Assembly (NCBI RefSeq): GCF_022267325.1
Contig: NZ_JAIZBG010000001.1
Location: forward strand, 2,837,501 to 2,901,500
Direction: 5' to 3'
Length of the DNA stretch: 64,000 nt
Source: Leptospira sanjuanensis
GTDB taxonomy: Bacteria > Spirochaetota > Leptospiria > Leptospirales > Leptospiraceae
In this document: positions 48,383 to 60,296 of the stretch, piece after piece
How the letters are laid out: each line of letters opens with the position of its first letter
Numbering within the stretch: the first letter of the stretch is position 1
The notes under the pieces: generated by a model
The model's input: only the letters and a program-made list of their open reading frames with translations
Told to the model about the DNA's origin: nothing
Databases searched by the model: none
Program-made: the position numbers and the translations under genes

Positions 48383-49924
48383 TTACAATCGACCGAAATG
48401 ATTCACAAGAGATTTTCGGGAAATCGGCCAAAGGATTTGAGAAGAATTTTCAGCTCCGTTTTCCGGAACGGATGCGGAAACGAAAAACGTTTTCAACATA
48501 GAATTCGACTTCTCAGCATTTCTGCAAATTTCCTTCCACTGCGGGAAGGATTCTCCCCAACATTCCGAGAATAAAACGGCCTTTCCTTTCACTTTTGAAA
48601 GTTCGGATTGAAAGGATGTCAATTCTTGAAATCGACGAACCTGAAATCCTAAAGTCCGAAAGACATAAGACGTTCTCTTCGACGTTTCTCCCTCCCCCGT
48701 AAAATAAAAGATTTCGGCTCCTTCGCCGAAGGCGACTTTTCCCGGGAAATGCGCGTTCGGTTGCCGTTCTTCCAAGGGAAAGTAGGCGTAAAAGTCGAAA
48801 CCAAAACCGGGATGTGATTCGAAAGCGATTTTGCCGCCGCTTCGTTTAACAAATCCGAAGACCATGGAAAGCCCGAGCCCGGAACTTTTTCCTTTCGGTT
48901 TCGTAGTGATAAACGGTTCGAAAATTTTATCCGCGAAGTTCGCGTCCACTCCCCGTCCGTTATCCGCGATCCGGAGCAAAAAATAATTTCCGATTTCTAA
49001 ACCGAATTCCTTCGATTCCTTGGAAGAAGTCACGGCGACCGTATCCGTTTCGATCAGAACGATTCCTCCCGATTCTTCCACGGCTTCCTTTGCGTTTTGA
49101 AGCAAATGCATGAGACAATTTGCAAATTCGCTTCGATCGATTTTGCACTTGGCTCCTTGCCCTCCCGGTTCGAAAACCACCCGAACGTTTTCCGGAAACG
49201 GTTCGACGGGTTTTTCCAAATATTCCGCGATCCATCGATCCGGTTCTACGGATTCGGGATTGAGGGATTGTTTTCGGGAGAAGTTTAGAAGTTTCTTATT
49301 TACTTCCGCGCCGCGCATCACCGCTCCTTGCGCGGAACTGATTCGACTGAGAACGTTCGGCTGCTCCCTGCATTGCATTTCCAAAAGGTCCAAATTCGCA
49401 ATGATGATGTTTAGAATATTATTAAAATCGTGAGCGATCCCGCCCGCAAATCGGGCGATCGTTTCCATTCTTAGGAGAAGCGGGTCCGTAACTCCATTCT
49501 CTTTTTTGAATGTTTTTTCGTTTCTATTTTGCAACAGCGCGAAAAAGACTTTGGCGAGAGTAAACGTCGAAAGAGTCTTTTTATCCAAATATCCTTGAAA
49601 TCCCGCTTCTTCCGCTAACGATGCGATTTCCGAATCAGGCAAACCGGAAATCAAAACGGCGGGTGCAAATCCGGACGCAGAACGGATTTCTTTTAATAAT
49701 TCAGGACCGGTCTTCTGCCCTAAAAAATGATCGATCACGTAGATTTCGTAAGCATCGGAATTTGATCGGATACTCGCAAGAGCCGCATCCGCATCCTGAA
49801 AACGAGTCACTTTGTATTTTGGATACGGAATATCGCCGAGATATTCCTTAAAAAGAATAAAATCTTCCTCGTCGTCTTCGACTAACAGCACTTCGACGAC
49901 ATCGAACGAATCGTCAGGAAACAA
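48383..49924 (-). CDS. Receiver-histidine kinase hybrid
   Basis: A 513-residue protein: N-terminal receiver (about 10-130, Asp65 in YVIDHFLGQ), HisKA (about 150-220, His165 in GGIAHDFNNILN), HATPase (about 260-385, with HLLQNAKEAV, ADNGRGV and SSGLGLSMVFGFVKR), then about 110 residues resembling a worn second receiver without a clear acceptor Asp. A kinase driven by an N-terminal receiver suits a relay node. Its start overlaps the upstream CheY-like gene by 11 bases, and the EAL gene follows 11 bases later. Confidence 0.9.
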   Translation of the reverse strand: MFPDDSFDVVEVLLVEDDEEDFILFKEYLGDIPYPKYKVTRFQDADAALASIRSNSDAYEIYVIDHFLGQKTGPELLKEIRSASGFAPAVLISGLPDSEIASLAEEAGFQGYLDKKTLSTFTLAKVFFALLQNRNEKTFKKENGVTDPLLLRMETIARFAGGIAHDFNNILNIIIANLDLLEMQCREQPNVLSRISSAQGAVMRGAEVNKKLLNFSRKQSLNPESVEPDRWIAEYLEKPVEPFPENVRVVFEPGGQGAKCKIDRSEFANCLMHLLQNAKEAVEESGGIVLIETDTVAVTSSKESKEFGLEIGNYFLLRIADNGRGVDANFADKIFEPFITTKPKGKSSGLGLSMVFGFVKRSGGKIAFESHPGFGFDFYAYFPLEERQPNAHFPGKVAFGEGAEIFYFTGEGETSKRTSYVFRTLGFQVRRFQELTSFQSELSKVKGKAVLFSECWGESFPQWKEICRNAEKSNSMLKTFFVSASVPENGAENSSQILWPISRKSLVNHFGRL

Positions 49925-50375
49925 CGGGAAGCTCCACGATTTCGAGCCAATATTGTCCGAGAGTCCGGATCGTTTCCATAAAGGCTCCGAACTCGACCGG
50001 TTTACGGATAAAGGAATTCGCTCCGAGATCGTAAGTCTGCAGCATATCTTCTTCTTCCCGGGAAGTCGTCAAAACGATAACCGGTATCTTTTTGAATTCG
50101 GGAATGGTCTTGATCGTTTTCAGAACCTCTCTTCCGTCCATCTTGGGCATATTCAGATCCAGAAGAATGATTCCGGGACGAGGGTATTTTACAATATCCG
50201 AATATTCTCCTTTGTTTTGAAGAAATTCGAACAGTTCCTCGCCGTCCTTTACGAAATGAAGCGGATTGATTAGGTTATTCTCCCGAAATCCGTCGCGCAT
50301 CAAAAGACGATCGTCCGGATCGTCCTCCGCGACGAGTATATGAATGGAATTTTGATTTTTGATTTCAGGCCTCAT
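49914..50375 (-). CDS. CheY-like single-domain response regulator (Rcp1 type)
   Basis: A 153-residue receiver with no output domain: VAEDDPDDRLL, the acceptor Asp73 in IILLDLNMPKMDGREVL, the Thr in IVLTTSREEEDM and the Lys in SFIRKPVEF. The size and insertions match the Rcp1 class that partners phytochrome-type kinases. It starts 6 bases after the 892-residue kinase and overlaps the receiver-kinase gene, so it is probably the phosphate shuttle between the two. Confidence 0.93.
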   Translation of the reverse strand: MRPEIKNQNSIHILVAEDDPDDRLLMRDGFRENNLINPLHFVKDGEELFEFLQNKGEYSDIVKYPRPGIILLDLNMPKMDGREVLKTIKTIPEFKKIPVIVLTTSREEEDMLQTYDLGANSFIRKPVEFGAFMETIRTLGQYWLEIVELPVVS

Positions 50376-50381
50376 CGTTTT

Positions 50382-53060
50382 TTAAACGCCGGAAAGCGTT
50401 CCCGGCAGATCCACATAAAACGTGGAGCCTTTGCCCAAGGCGCTTTCCGCGTAGATTCTTCCTCCGTGAAGTTCCACGATCTTCTTGCAAACCGCAAGAC
50501 CGATTCCGTTTCCTTCAAAGTCTTCTCGACTGTGCAATCTTTGAAAGAGTGTAAATATCTTATCACCGTGCTTTTTGTCAAAGCCGATTCCGTTGTCGAA
50601 AAACGTAATTTGAATCCAATCCGGCTCGGTAGGATGCGGAGTGCACTGGATGATGACTTCCGGCGTTTCGCTTTTGTTGAACTTCAGACCGTTCTTGATC
50701 AGATTCTGAAACACCATTCCGATCTGAGAAGGATCGCACCAGGTAAAACCGAGTTTGGAATCCACAACCTTCGCGTTTCTTTCCTTACTATAAATTTCCA
50801 AATCACTGATCGCATCCTTGAGAATCTTCGTAAGATCCGCCAACTGAAACGGCTTAGCACGGCTCTTGATGCGGGAATACGACAAAAGACCTTCGATCAA
50901 GTTGGACAAACGATGTGCGGAAGATGACATTCTTTGAATATAGTCGACGGACTCCGAATCGAGATTGGAAACCTTCCGGAGAAGCCGATCACCGAACGCC
51001 ATAATCTTGCGCAGAGGTTCTTGAAGATCGTGGGATGCGATAAAAGCGAAGTCTTCGAGATCCGCATTGGAACGCTGCAGCTCCTTTGTCATATTCTCGA
51101 GTTTTATCTGAGTCTTTTGCATTTCGGTGATGTCTTTTCCCGTCGTGTATATCAATCCGTTTTCGGCGGAAAAGGTGGTCTTCCAGATGATACTTTTAAT
51201 CGCGCCGCTTTTGGAGACGTATTTGAAAGTATCCGTGACGTTCTGTTTGTTCGCGCGAAAACTTTCGCGTAGTTTTTTCATACGTTCCCGATCTTCGGCG
51301 ACGACTATATCCAATAGATCGATCGTTTCCAATTCCTTTTGAGTGTAGCCCAACACTTCTTCCCAAGCGGAATTTCGCTCGATGATCTTTCCGTCCAATC
51401 TCGTGATCTGGAACATATCCCCCGATAGTTTAAAAAATTGATCTTTTTCCTCTTCCGCTTCCTTGTTCCCGAAAAGAACCTCGATCTGATCGGCAATAAA
51501 CTCAAACATTTGTATATAAGAACTTTCTAAATTGAGTTCCATCGAAGTGCAGAATTCCAGGATATAACTTTCATGTCCCGTCCGCAGAGGAATGCCGATC
51601 CAGGATCGTATGCCCGATTGAATCGCCTGCCGCGTTCTTTTGAAATCCTTTTCCTTTTGAATGTCTTTGATAAAACGGATTTTCCCCGTCGAAAAAACCT
51701 TTCCGATCATTCCTTCCCCGGAGGAGAAACTCGTTTCGAACGAAGACATTCTATAACGCAGATAAATCGCCTCGGAGGAATACCAGGCGGAATTCTCCTC
51801 CAATAAAATCTCGTCGTTGTTGTATCTCCAAGCCTGCGCAAAATCCCAAGGGGTCGCCTTGCAGATTTCCTCAAAAAGAATTTCGAACGATTCCTTCACT
51901 CCGGAAGCCTTGGGGATTCGCAAAGAAATCGCCTTCAGGATTTCCTGTTCGGAATCCCTTCTTCTTTTTTCCGTGATGTCCTGAAAGAAAACGGAAACTC
52001 CTTCCTCGAATGGAAACACTCGAAACTCGACCACGTTGCCGCTTTCCTCGATCCGGTATTCGAACGTAAGCGGTTTTCGCGTCTGTACCGCCAGTTCGTA
52101 TTTGTCCCGGAAAAACTGCGCGGAAGGCTGGAAATAAATATCCCAGATATTTCTACCGATCAATTCTTCTTTCGATTTTCCTAATATACCGATCGCTTGT
52201 TTGTTTACGCTGATAAATTTCCAGTCCTTTGAAAGCGCGAAATAACGATCGGACATACTTTCGATGATCGATTCTTTTTCGGAACGATTCTGCTTGAGCG
52301 CGTTCGATGTTTCGATCGTTTCGGACACGTTCGTTAAAGTGGCAAGAACCGCAACCGAATCGCCGAACGGAATCCGATTCGCATTGATCTTCATGTATAA
52401 GATCTTTTTATCCTTTCTCCAATGTCTCCAAATGCCTCTGGATTGAATACCGGCTTCCTTTGCGAAATTTTTGATCACCGTTTCCATATCGACCCGATCC
52501 TCGGGCGGACGGATTTCCAAAAGATTCATCGAATAGAATTCTTTTCTGGAAAATCCGTACAGATGAATCGCCGCGTCGTTCACCGCGAGAAATCGAAGCG
52601 TCGACGGATCGAAGAGAAACGCGGGTTCGGGCAATCGGTAAAAGATGGAATCGTTCAACGAATTTTCCGGAACCAAATCGTAATCCCCTTCTTCCGAAAG
52701 AATCTCAAAGGTGTAAAGGCGATACGTTAGTCCGCCTTCGCGGAGCAGATCCTTCCAATCGAAACGCAGGATCCGGTTCTCCGCAAAAAGAGTATCAAAA
52801 TATTCATAATCTTGAATATGTTTCAGCAGAATTTTTTCCGTAAAGTCGGCGTAGTTTCGAATCTTACCGTGAAGATGCAGCAAAAAAGACGAAAAAGAAT
52901 CCGGCTCGCGGGCAAAACCGCGGAATCCCCAAAAACGCTTACATCCTTCGGAAAAAAGGATTTTTCCGGAAGGACGCTCCTCCAAAAGAGAGATCTTGTC
53001 TTGAAAGGAAGGAATTTCTAAAGCGAATTCCTCCAAGGATTGAATTTTGGAAGGTTGCAT
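50382..53060 (-). CDS. PAS/GAF sensor histidine kinase (phytochrome-like core)
   Basis: An 892-residue soluble kinase. PAS domains lie at about 138-247, 263-365 and 541-648, a GAF at 370-530, and an N-terminal region of about 130 residues is unrecognised. The kinase core is of the phytochrome/Rcp1-partner type: ADLEDFAFIASHDLQEPLRK with His677, then MVFQNLIKNGLKFNK, FFDNGIGFD and GNGIGLAVCKKIVELHGGRI. There is no membrane helix and no bilin-binding Cys motif, so the signal is probably chemical or redox. It heads a four-gene relay and follows the patatin gene by 66 bases. Confidence 0.92.
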   Translation of the reverse strand: MQPSKIQSLEEFALEIPSFQDKISLLEERPSGKILFSEGCKRFWGFRGFAREPDSFSSFLLHLHGKIRNYADFTEKILLKHIQDYEYFDTLFAENRILRFDWKDLLREGGLTYRLYTFEILSEEGDYDLVPENSLNDSIFYRLPEPAFLFDPSTLRFLAVNDAAIHLYGFSRKEFYSMNLLEIRPPEDRVDMETVIKNFAKEAGIQSRGIWRHWRKDKKILYMKINANRIPFGDSVAVLATLTNVSETIETSNALKQNRSEKESIIESMSDRYFALSKDWKFISVNKQAIGILGKSKEELIGRNIWDIYFQPSAQFFRDKYELAVQTRKPLTFEYRIEESGNVVEFRVFPFEEGVSVFFQDITEKRRRDSEQEILKAISLRIPKASGVKESFEILFEEICKATPWDFAQAWRYNNDEILLEENSAWYSSEAIYLRYRMSSFETSFSSGEGMIGKVFSTGKIRFIKDIQKEKDFKRTRQAIQSGIRSWIGIPLRTGHESYILEFCTSMELNLESSYIQMFEFIADQIEVLFGNKEAEEEKDQFFKLSGDMFQITRLDGKIIERNSAWEEVLGYTQKELETIDLLDIVVAEDRERMKKLRESFRANKQNVTDTFKYVSKSGAIKSIIWKTTFSAENGLIYTTGKDITEMQKTQIKLENMTKELQRSNADLEDFAFIASHDLQEPLRKIMAFGDRLLRKVSNLDSESVDYIQRMSSSAHRLSNLIEGLLSYSRIKSRAKPFQLADLTKILKDAISDLEIYSKERNAKVVDSKLGFTWCDPSQIGMVFQNLIKNGLKFNKSETPEVIIQCTPHPTEPDWIQITFFDNGIGFDKKHGDKIFTLFQRLHSREDFEGNGIGLAVCKKIVELHGGRIYAESALGKGSTFYVDLPGTLSGV

Positions 53061-53104
53061 CGTGGTCGCCGAAGAAGGACAATTCTAACTTCAACGCAAA
53101 AAGG

Positions 53105-55415
<2,311 letters not shown>

Positions 55416-55504
55416 ATTCTAGTTAGTCGTTCATTTTTGGTTATTCCCAGCGTTCCGGCAATTACTATATCCGCGTTGTCGAGTCGAAATCGAATCTTTT
55501 TTCA

Positions 55505-55714
55505 TTGATAAAAATCGTTCCCGTTCGAACGGCACTCGAAACCGATTCCAAAATCGACGTCGCTTTCCGATCGGCAATTTGGTCTTTTAAACTTTACCGG
55601 TTGACCTCGGAGAAAATCGACTTCATAAAGGAGAGGGAATCGAATTCGAGCGAAGGTATATTCTATAACTATAATACGCTTTACGATAAGCGATTTCGAT
55701 TCGAGAGGAAGTGA
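55505..55714 (+). CDS. Possible small CDS upstream of the P-type ATPase
   Basis: A 69-codon frame ending 3 bases before the ATPase start. It opens with a TTG and has no convincing ribosome binding site; a minus-strand frame also covers the region. The product would start MIKIVPVRTALETDSK and end FYNYNTLYDKRFRFERK, without a family match. It is kept because its stop abuts the next start as in an operon. Confidence 0.25.
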   Translation: MIKIVPVRTALETDSKIDVAFRSAIWSFKLYRLTSEKIDFIKERESNSSEGIFYNYNTLYDKRFRFERK

Positions 55715-55717
55715 TTC

Positions 55718-58276
55718 TTGACGATTATAAACTCTGACAAGGAATATATTTCCAAAGGGCAAACCTCCGAGGAAGCCGAACAAAAACTAAAACGATTCGG
55801 CCCGAACGAACTCAGCACGCACAAACGTTCCTTTTTCAAGGACATTCTCTCGGTAATATCGGAGCCGATGCTGATTCTGCTGATCTTATGCGGAAGCGTT
55901 TACGGGCTTTTAGGTAGCTTGGACGAAGCGGCAATGCTATCCGTCGCCGTAATCGCCGTGATTTCGATTACGATCTATCAAAAGAACAAATCCGAAAAAG
56001 CGTTAGCCTCCCTAAAGGAGCTTTCACCTCTGCGTGCAAGGGTGATTCGAGACGGAAAAATCGACGTCATACCGTCCCGAGAAGTAGTCCCCGAAGATAT
56101 CATCATACTTCAAGAAGGGGATCGAATCCCGGCGGATGGATCTCTGTTATTCTCGTTAAATCTAAACGTGGACGAATCCCTTCTCACGGGAGAATCGGAC
56201 GGAATTCCGAAAGAAGCCGACGAGAGCGCTTCAAGGTCCTTGAGAAATCGAAAGAACAAAGTTTTTGCGGGAAGCACGGTTCTTTCCGGGGAGGGCGTCC
56301 TCCGGGTGACCGCAACGGGTGATAGCACGGAAATCGGAAAGATCGGAACGGAATTTCGGCAAATCACCCAATCGGAAAGCCCGCTTCAAGCTGAAACGAA
56401 ACGATTTACGATCGTATTCACGTTATTTGCCGGAGTATTATGTATTTTTCTAATATTAGGATTCGGTTATAGAGATGGGCGTTGGTTGGAGGCGGTTCTT
56501 GCGGGATTAACCTTTTCCATGGCCGTTTTACCGGAGGAAATTCCCGTCGTATTGAGTGTATTCTTTTCCTTAGGCGCGTGGAGAATTTCGAAAATCGGAG
56601 TATTGACGAAAGAATTGAGCGCGATCGAGACATTAGGCGCCGCGACCGTGTTATGCGTCGACAAAACCGGAACGCTTACCGAAAACAAAATGAAAGTGCG
56701 AGGATTATACTGCGACGGCGAACATTTGGAATGCGATTCTAAACTTACTGAAATCCCGGAATCGTTTCATCATCTTTTGGAATTCGCGCTCCTCGCTTCC
56801 AAAAAAGATCCCTATGATCCGATGGAGAAGGCGATTCAAGAATTGGGAATCGAGTTTCTTTCGGGTACGGAACACATTCATTTCGACTGGGAGCTCAAAA
56901 AAGAATATCCGTTATCCTCGAAACTGATGGCTCTAAGTTACGCTTGGTTGTCCGATGAAAGCGTCGAAACTCTTTCCGTGGGAGCGAAGGGAGCGCCCGA
57001 AGCGATTTTCGATCTTTGTCATCTGTCCCAAGAACGAATCCGCGAATTGGAAGAAGTCGTCGAAAGATATTCTTCGAAAGGATTTAGGATGTTGGGAGTT
57101 GCGAAATCGAGCGTATCAAAAAGAAAACTTCCCGAAGATCAACACGATCTGAATTTCGAGTTTTTAGGTTTTGTACTTTTGGAAGACCCTATTCGAGAAT
57201 CCGTTCCTAATTCAGTTTCCGAATGTAAACGCGCAGGGATTAAGATCGTTATGATTACGGGAGATCACGCGGGAACCGCCAAGTCGATTGCGGATCAAAT
57301 CGGCTTTGATCGTTCCGATGAAGTTCTCAGCGGAGATGACCTGGAATCGTTAAACGACGCCGAATTGACTGCGCGTTTAAGCGACGTTCGGATTTTCTGT
57401 AGAATTCTCCCGCATCAGAAACTAAGACTCGTTCGTTGTTTTCAGAACAAAGGGGAGATCGTTGCGATGACGGGAGACGGCGTGAATGACACGCTCGCCT
57501 TGCAAGCGGCACATATTGGAATCTCCATGGGAAAGAGAGGGACCGACGTTGCCCGGGAAGCTTCGGATCTCGTCCTCTTGGACGATAATTTTTCATCGAT
57601 TGTAAAAGCCATCCTATTGGGAAGAAGGATTTACGAGAATATTCGTAAGAGCGTCTCTTACATTTTTTCGGTTCATATCCCGATCATCGGAATGTCCATC
57701 CTTCCCGTGTTTACGGGAGATCCGATTTATTTTTTTCCCGCTCATGTCTTATTATTGGAATTAATTATAGATCCTGCATGTACTCTCGTGTTCGAAGGGG
57801 TGGAAGCGGAAAGCCATATCTTCGATTCGCCTCCGCGCAAAAGAAAGGAAAACCTAATCAGCTTTCACGGCGTATCGCTCAGCATCTTCCGAGGAGGGTT
57901 GATTTTTGCCGTACTCGCTCTATTTACTTTTTGGGGGAAACACGAACATTGGACTTACGAAAAGATCCGTACGCTTGGCTTTATCGGTTTAGTCTCCTCG
58001 AATTTGGGAATGATTCTGATCCATCTTTCGGAAGAACTCCCTTTTTATAAAATTCCGTTTCGGAACAATTCCGTCGCCTATTGGATCATATCGCTCACGA
58101 TTCTCCTATTTACGATCATCTTTCAGTTCGAATCTCTTAGAAAACTATTCGGTTTCGAAGTGATTCCGTTCGGGGATGCGCTTTGCGCGATCGCGGTCGG
58201 ATTAGCCGCAAGCTTCGTATGGGAATTTAAGAAGATGATTTCTCGAAATAAGCCGATCGGAACCAAAAATCGTTGA
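55718..58276 (+). CDS. P2-type cation-transporting ATPase
   Basis: An 852-residue ion pump of the P2 (Ca2+/H+-type) class. The actuator motif TGES is at 157-160, the phosphorylated Asp315 is in DKTGTLTENKM, and the hinge is MTGDGVNDTLALQAAHIG. The ion-site helix carries PEEIP (about 272-276), the P2-type variant, and there is no HMA domain or CPC motif, so it is not a heavy-metal P1B pump. The start is a TTG at 55718 with AGGAAG about 6 bases upstream. The transported ion cannot be assigned. It is followed by an ArsR gene. Confidence 0.92.
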   Translation: MTIINSDKEYISKGQTSEEAEQKLKRFGPNELSTHKRSFFKDILSVISEPMLILLILCGSVYGLLGSLDEAAMLSVAVIAVISITIYQKNKSEKALASLKELSPLRARVIRDGKIDVIPSREVVPEDIIILQEGDRIPADGSLLFSLNLNVDESLLTGESDGIPKEADESASRSLRNRKNKVFAGSTVLSGEGVLRVTATGDSTEIGKIGTEFRQITQSESPLQAETKRFTIVFTLFAGVLCIFLILGFGYRDGRWLEAVLAGLTFSMAVLPEEIPVVLSVFFSLGAWRISKIGVLTKELSAIETLGAATVLCVDKTGTLTENKMKVRGLYCDGEHLECDSKLTEIPESFHHLLEFALLASKKDPYDPMEKAIQELGIEFLSGTEHIHFDWELKKEYPLSSKLMALSYAWLSDESVETLSVGAKGAPEAIFDLCHLSQERIRELEEVVERYSSKGFRMLGVAKSSVSKRKLPEDQHDLNFEFLGFVLLEDPIRESVPNSVSECKRAGIKIVMITGDHAGTAKSIADQIGFDRSDEVLSGDDLESLNDAELTARLSDVRIFCRILPHQKLRLVRCFQNKGEIVAMTGDGVNDTLALQAAHIGISMGKRGTDVAREASDLVLLDDNFSSIVKAILLGRRIYENIRKSVSYIFSVHIPIIGMSILPVFTGDPIYFFPAHVLLLELIIDPACTLVFEGVEAESHIFDSPPRKRKENLISFHGVSLSIFRGGLIFAVLALFTFWGKHEHWTYEKIRTLGFIGLVSSNLGMILIHLSEELPFYKIPFRNNSVAYWIISLTILLFTIIFQFESLRKLFGFEVIPFGDALCAIAVGLAASFVWEFKKMISRNKPIGTKNR

Positions 58277-58283
58277 TTTGCTC

Positions 58284-58320
58284 TTGACAAATACATATCG
58301 TTAATTTCAGATATATAAAT
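58284..58320 (+). promoter_or_regulatory. arsR promoter and ArsR operator O1
   Basis: TTGACA at 58284-58289 and, directly before the ATG, the palindrome ATATCGTTAATTTCAGATAT (58295-58314). The -10 side is a run of TATATA (58312-58317), longer than usual from TTGACA. O1 shares 17 of 20 bases with O2 at 58636-58655. No ribosome binding site is seen, so this message may be leaderless. Confidence 0.7.
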
Positions 58321-58617
58321 ATGAGGAAGAATCAGGGAATAGACCCTCGTATCCGGGAATTTCTCGCGGCTTTAGCAAGCGAAACGCGCCTCAATCTTCT
58401 TCTTTCTTTTGCGGATGGCAAAGAAAAGACAGTCGGAGAATTGGTCGAACTTTCCGGATTGGGACAATCCACGATTTCTACTCATTTAAATCAGTTAAAA
58501 AAAGGCGGGATCTTAATTCGCAGAAAATCCGGTAAAGAAGTCTATTATAAACCCGACCGCGAACGGATCTTGGAACATATTTCCAAATTAACTTCTTATC
58601 TTCGAGGTTGTTGCTGA
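58321..58617 (+). CDS. ArsR/SmtB-family transcriptional repressor
   Basis: A 98-residue winged-helix repressor of the ArsR/SmtB type. The core is REFLAALASETRLNLLLSFA, then EKTVGELVELSGLGQSTIST, HLNQLKKGGILIRRKSGKEV. A C-terminal GCC pair could bind a thiophilic ligand, but the usual alpha-3 ELCVC site is absent, so the inducer is unknown. The ATG is the only sensible start and lies against O1, so the gene is probably autoregulated. The two neighbouring genes on the same strand are the likely other targets, most clearly the desaturase. Confidence 0.93.
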   Translation: MRKNQGIDPRIREFLAALASETRLNLLLSFADGKEKTVGELVELSGLGQSTISTHLNQLKKGGILIRRKSGKEVYYKPDRERILEHISKLTSYLRGCC

Positions 58618-58655
58618 TTTTTTTTTCTGTTTTATATATCGTTAAATCTAGATAT
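58611..58655 (+). promoter_or_regulatory. Desaturase promoter and ArsR operator O2
   Basis: TTGCTG (58611-58616), 16-base spacer, TATATA (58633-58638). The palindrome ATATCGTTAAATCTAGATAT at 58636-58655 overlaps this -10 box. The ribosome binding site GGAG follows at 58659-58662. Confidence 0.7.
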
Positions 58656-58671
58656 TTAGGAGTATACAAAT

Positions 58672-59535
58672 ATGAAAATCTTGAAACAAGGCATTCGATA
58701 CGTCGGATTCCCGATCCTTTTTCTTTCGTTTTCGGTAATTCTCATTCGAAATTCGGGAAATCTATGGATCGCTTACACAACTCTTTCCCTTTCTGTTTTG
58801 ATCGGAATGATGCTCGAAAGATTCATCCCTTTTGAAAAGACTTGGAACGAATCGGATGCCGATTCGAAATCCGATTTATTCTTCTTCGCAATCCAGCCGA
58901 TCGTGGCGCCTTTAGCGGGTACGGCAGTTGCGGGAATCGTTCATCTATCTATGTCAGCGTTCGGCGGATCTGCGGCACGTTTAGGGGACTCGTCCCTGTG
59001 GTTTCAAATTCTGATTGGAATGTTTTTTTCGGGTTTAATTCCGTATTGGATTCATCGATTCTCTCATGCAAGAGACGGTTTTCTCTGGAGAGTTCACTCG
59101 ATCCACCATTCTCCGAAAAGGTTGTATTGGATGAATGCGTTTCGATCGCACCCCATCAATACGATCTTAAATATAGGAGGGGCTTTGCTTCCGGCTCTGT
59201 TATTGGGCTTACATCCCGACGCGGTTTTGATCGTGGGAATGCTGAATAATTTCGTGTCGATCTATAACCACATGAACATAGATTTCCGTTTAGGAATTTT
59301 AAATCGAATCTTCAACATGAATGAGCTTCACAGATGGCACCATTCAAAAGTTCCCGCCGAAGGAAATAACAACTATAGTTCGGGTGCGTTCGTCTTTTGG
59401 GATATTCTTTTCGGTTCGTATTATCTTCCGCAAAATGAAATGGACGCGAATTTAGTCGGGCTGTTCGAACCGAATAAATTTCCATCACGATCGATCGTAA
59501 AACAAATCTTGTTTCCCATCTGCAAGTGTTCTTAG
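58672..59535 (+). CDS. Sterol desaturase/fatty acid hydroxylase-family membrane protein
   Basis: A 287-residue membrane enzyme with about four helices and the family's histidine boxes: HRFSH, HSIHH (in WRVHSIHHSPKRLYWMN), NHMNIDFR and HRWHHSK. These bind a di-iron centre used to hydroxylate or desaturate lipids. The substrate is not known. A cysteine pair (ICKCS) ends the protein. The gene lies behind an operator nearly identical to that of the ArsR gene, so it is probably ArsR-controlled. A P-type ATPase upstream is on the same strand. Confidence 0.92.
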   Translation: MKILKQGIRYVGFPILFLSFSVILIRNSGNLWIAYTTLSLSVLIGMMLERFIPFEKTWNESDADSKSDLFFFAIQPIVAPLAGTAVAGIVHLSMSAFGGSAARLGDSSLWFQILIGMFFSGLIPYWIHRFSHARDGFLWRVHSIHHSPKRLYWMNAFRSHPINTILNIGGALLPALLLGLHPDAVLIVGMLNNFVSIYNHMNIDFRLGILNRIFNMNELHRWHHSKVPAEGNNNYSSGAFVFWDILFGSYYLPQNEMDANLVGLFEPNKFPSRSIVKQILFPICKCS

Positions 59536-59552
59536 ATTAAACATCCAGTTCC

Positions 59553-59599
59553 GTTCCGTCGAAAACCCGTTTATTTCGAACCGGGAATTTCGATGGAAC
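59553..59599. terminator. Long stem-loop after the desaturase gene
   Basis: GTTCCGTCGAAA and TTTCGATGGAAC pair over 12 bp with one G-U; inside it CCCG pairs with CGGG. It starts 17 bases past the stop. No T run follows directly, so terminator function is uncertain. The gap (59536-59858) holds no other gene that I can support. Confidence 0.5.
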
Positions 59600-59858
59600 A
59601 AGTTGGGTTATGCTTTTTGCAGACTAAACGTAGAACTAAGATTCTCGTCATTCTCTAAGTTGGCGGATAATTGAATCTTTATTGTTAAGTTCTATCTCTT
59701 ATCGAAAAATTGTTTCGTATTATTTTTCGAAGTCAAAAAATGCGAAACAAGAAACAGAACACGCTTTGCCTGAAGTGAAATACGCTGGACATAAGGCGAA
59801 AATCGGAATAGAATCACAAAAGTCTAAAATTACGAGTGCCTTCTTAGGGAGAGATTCA

Positions 59859-60296
59859 ATGAAAATTATTTTAACTTTGATCCTATCGGTTTGGTTTTAT
59901 TCCAATTGTATTTTAGATCCTTTTTATTCGGCGAAAGACCGAAACGACCCTTCTAAAGTATCACGTCAGGAGGCCGAAGAAAAAATATTCGCAACCGCGG
60001 CGCTCAAAGCGGCTATTTGCGGCGAAGTGAGCCAAAAAGGTATATTAGCGCGAGTATTCATGACAGTCAGTGATAATATTTGTTATGGTTATAAGCCGCC
60101 ATTTGATACGGATAACAGTAAAAATCTTCGAAGCTGTAAGAACGAGTATAGCTATGTTTCAAAGGATAACCTTGAATCGTGCGTTAGCGAAATCATATTA
60201 AGTCCATGCGAAACCACTTCGGATGTAAACTTTGCGTTCAGCATCGGGTATCAAGCCTGCACGAGCATGCTCAATACCAAAGGCAAGATCTATTGA
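59859..60296 (+). CDS. Small lipoprotein of unknown function
   Basis: A 145-residue predicted lipoprotein. MKIILTLILSVWFYSNC gives a loose lipobox with Cys17. The rest has six or more cysteines (AICGEVS, NICYGYK, RSCKNEY, ESCVSEI, SPCETT and QACTSM), so disulfides are likely outside the cytoplasm. The frame is open from 59682, but this ATG has a GGGAGA site and the signal peptide. It is AT-rich compared with the left part of the window. I do not recognise a family. Confidence 0.75.
   Translation: MKIILTLILSVWFYSNCILDPFYSAKDRNDPSKVSRQEAEEKIFATAALKAAICGEVSQKGILARVFMTVSDNICYGYKPPFDTDNSKNLRSCKNEYSYVSKDNLESCVSEIILSPCETTSDVNFAFSIGYQACTSMLNTKGKIY

Noticed and set aside
55502..55783. 93-codon minus-strand frame over the ATPase upstream region
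   Set aside because: Overlaps the start of the well-supported ATPase gene, with no domain and no start site.
55718..58276. Heavy-metal (P1B) ATPase, as suggested by the neighbouring ArsR gene
   Set aside because: No N-terminal HMA domain and no CPC/CPx motif; the ion-site helix has PEEIP, typical of P2-type pumps.
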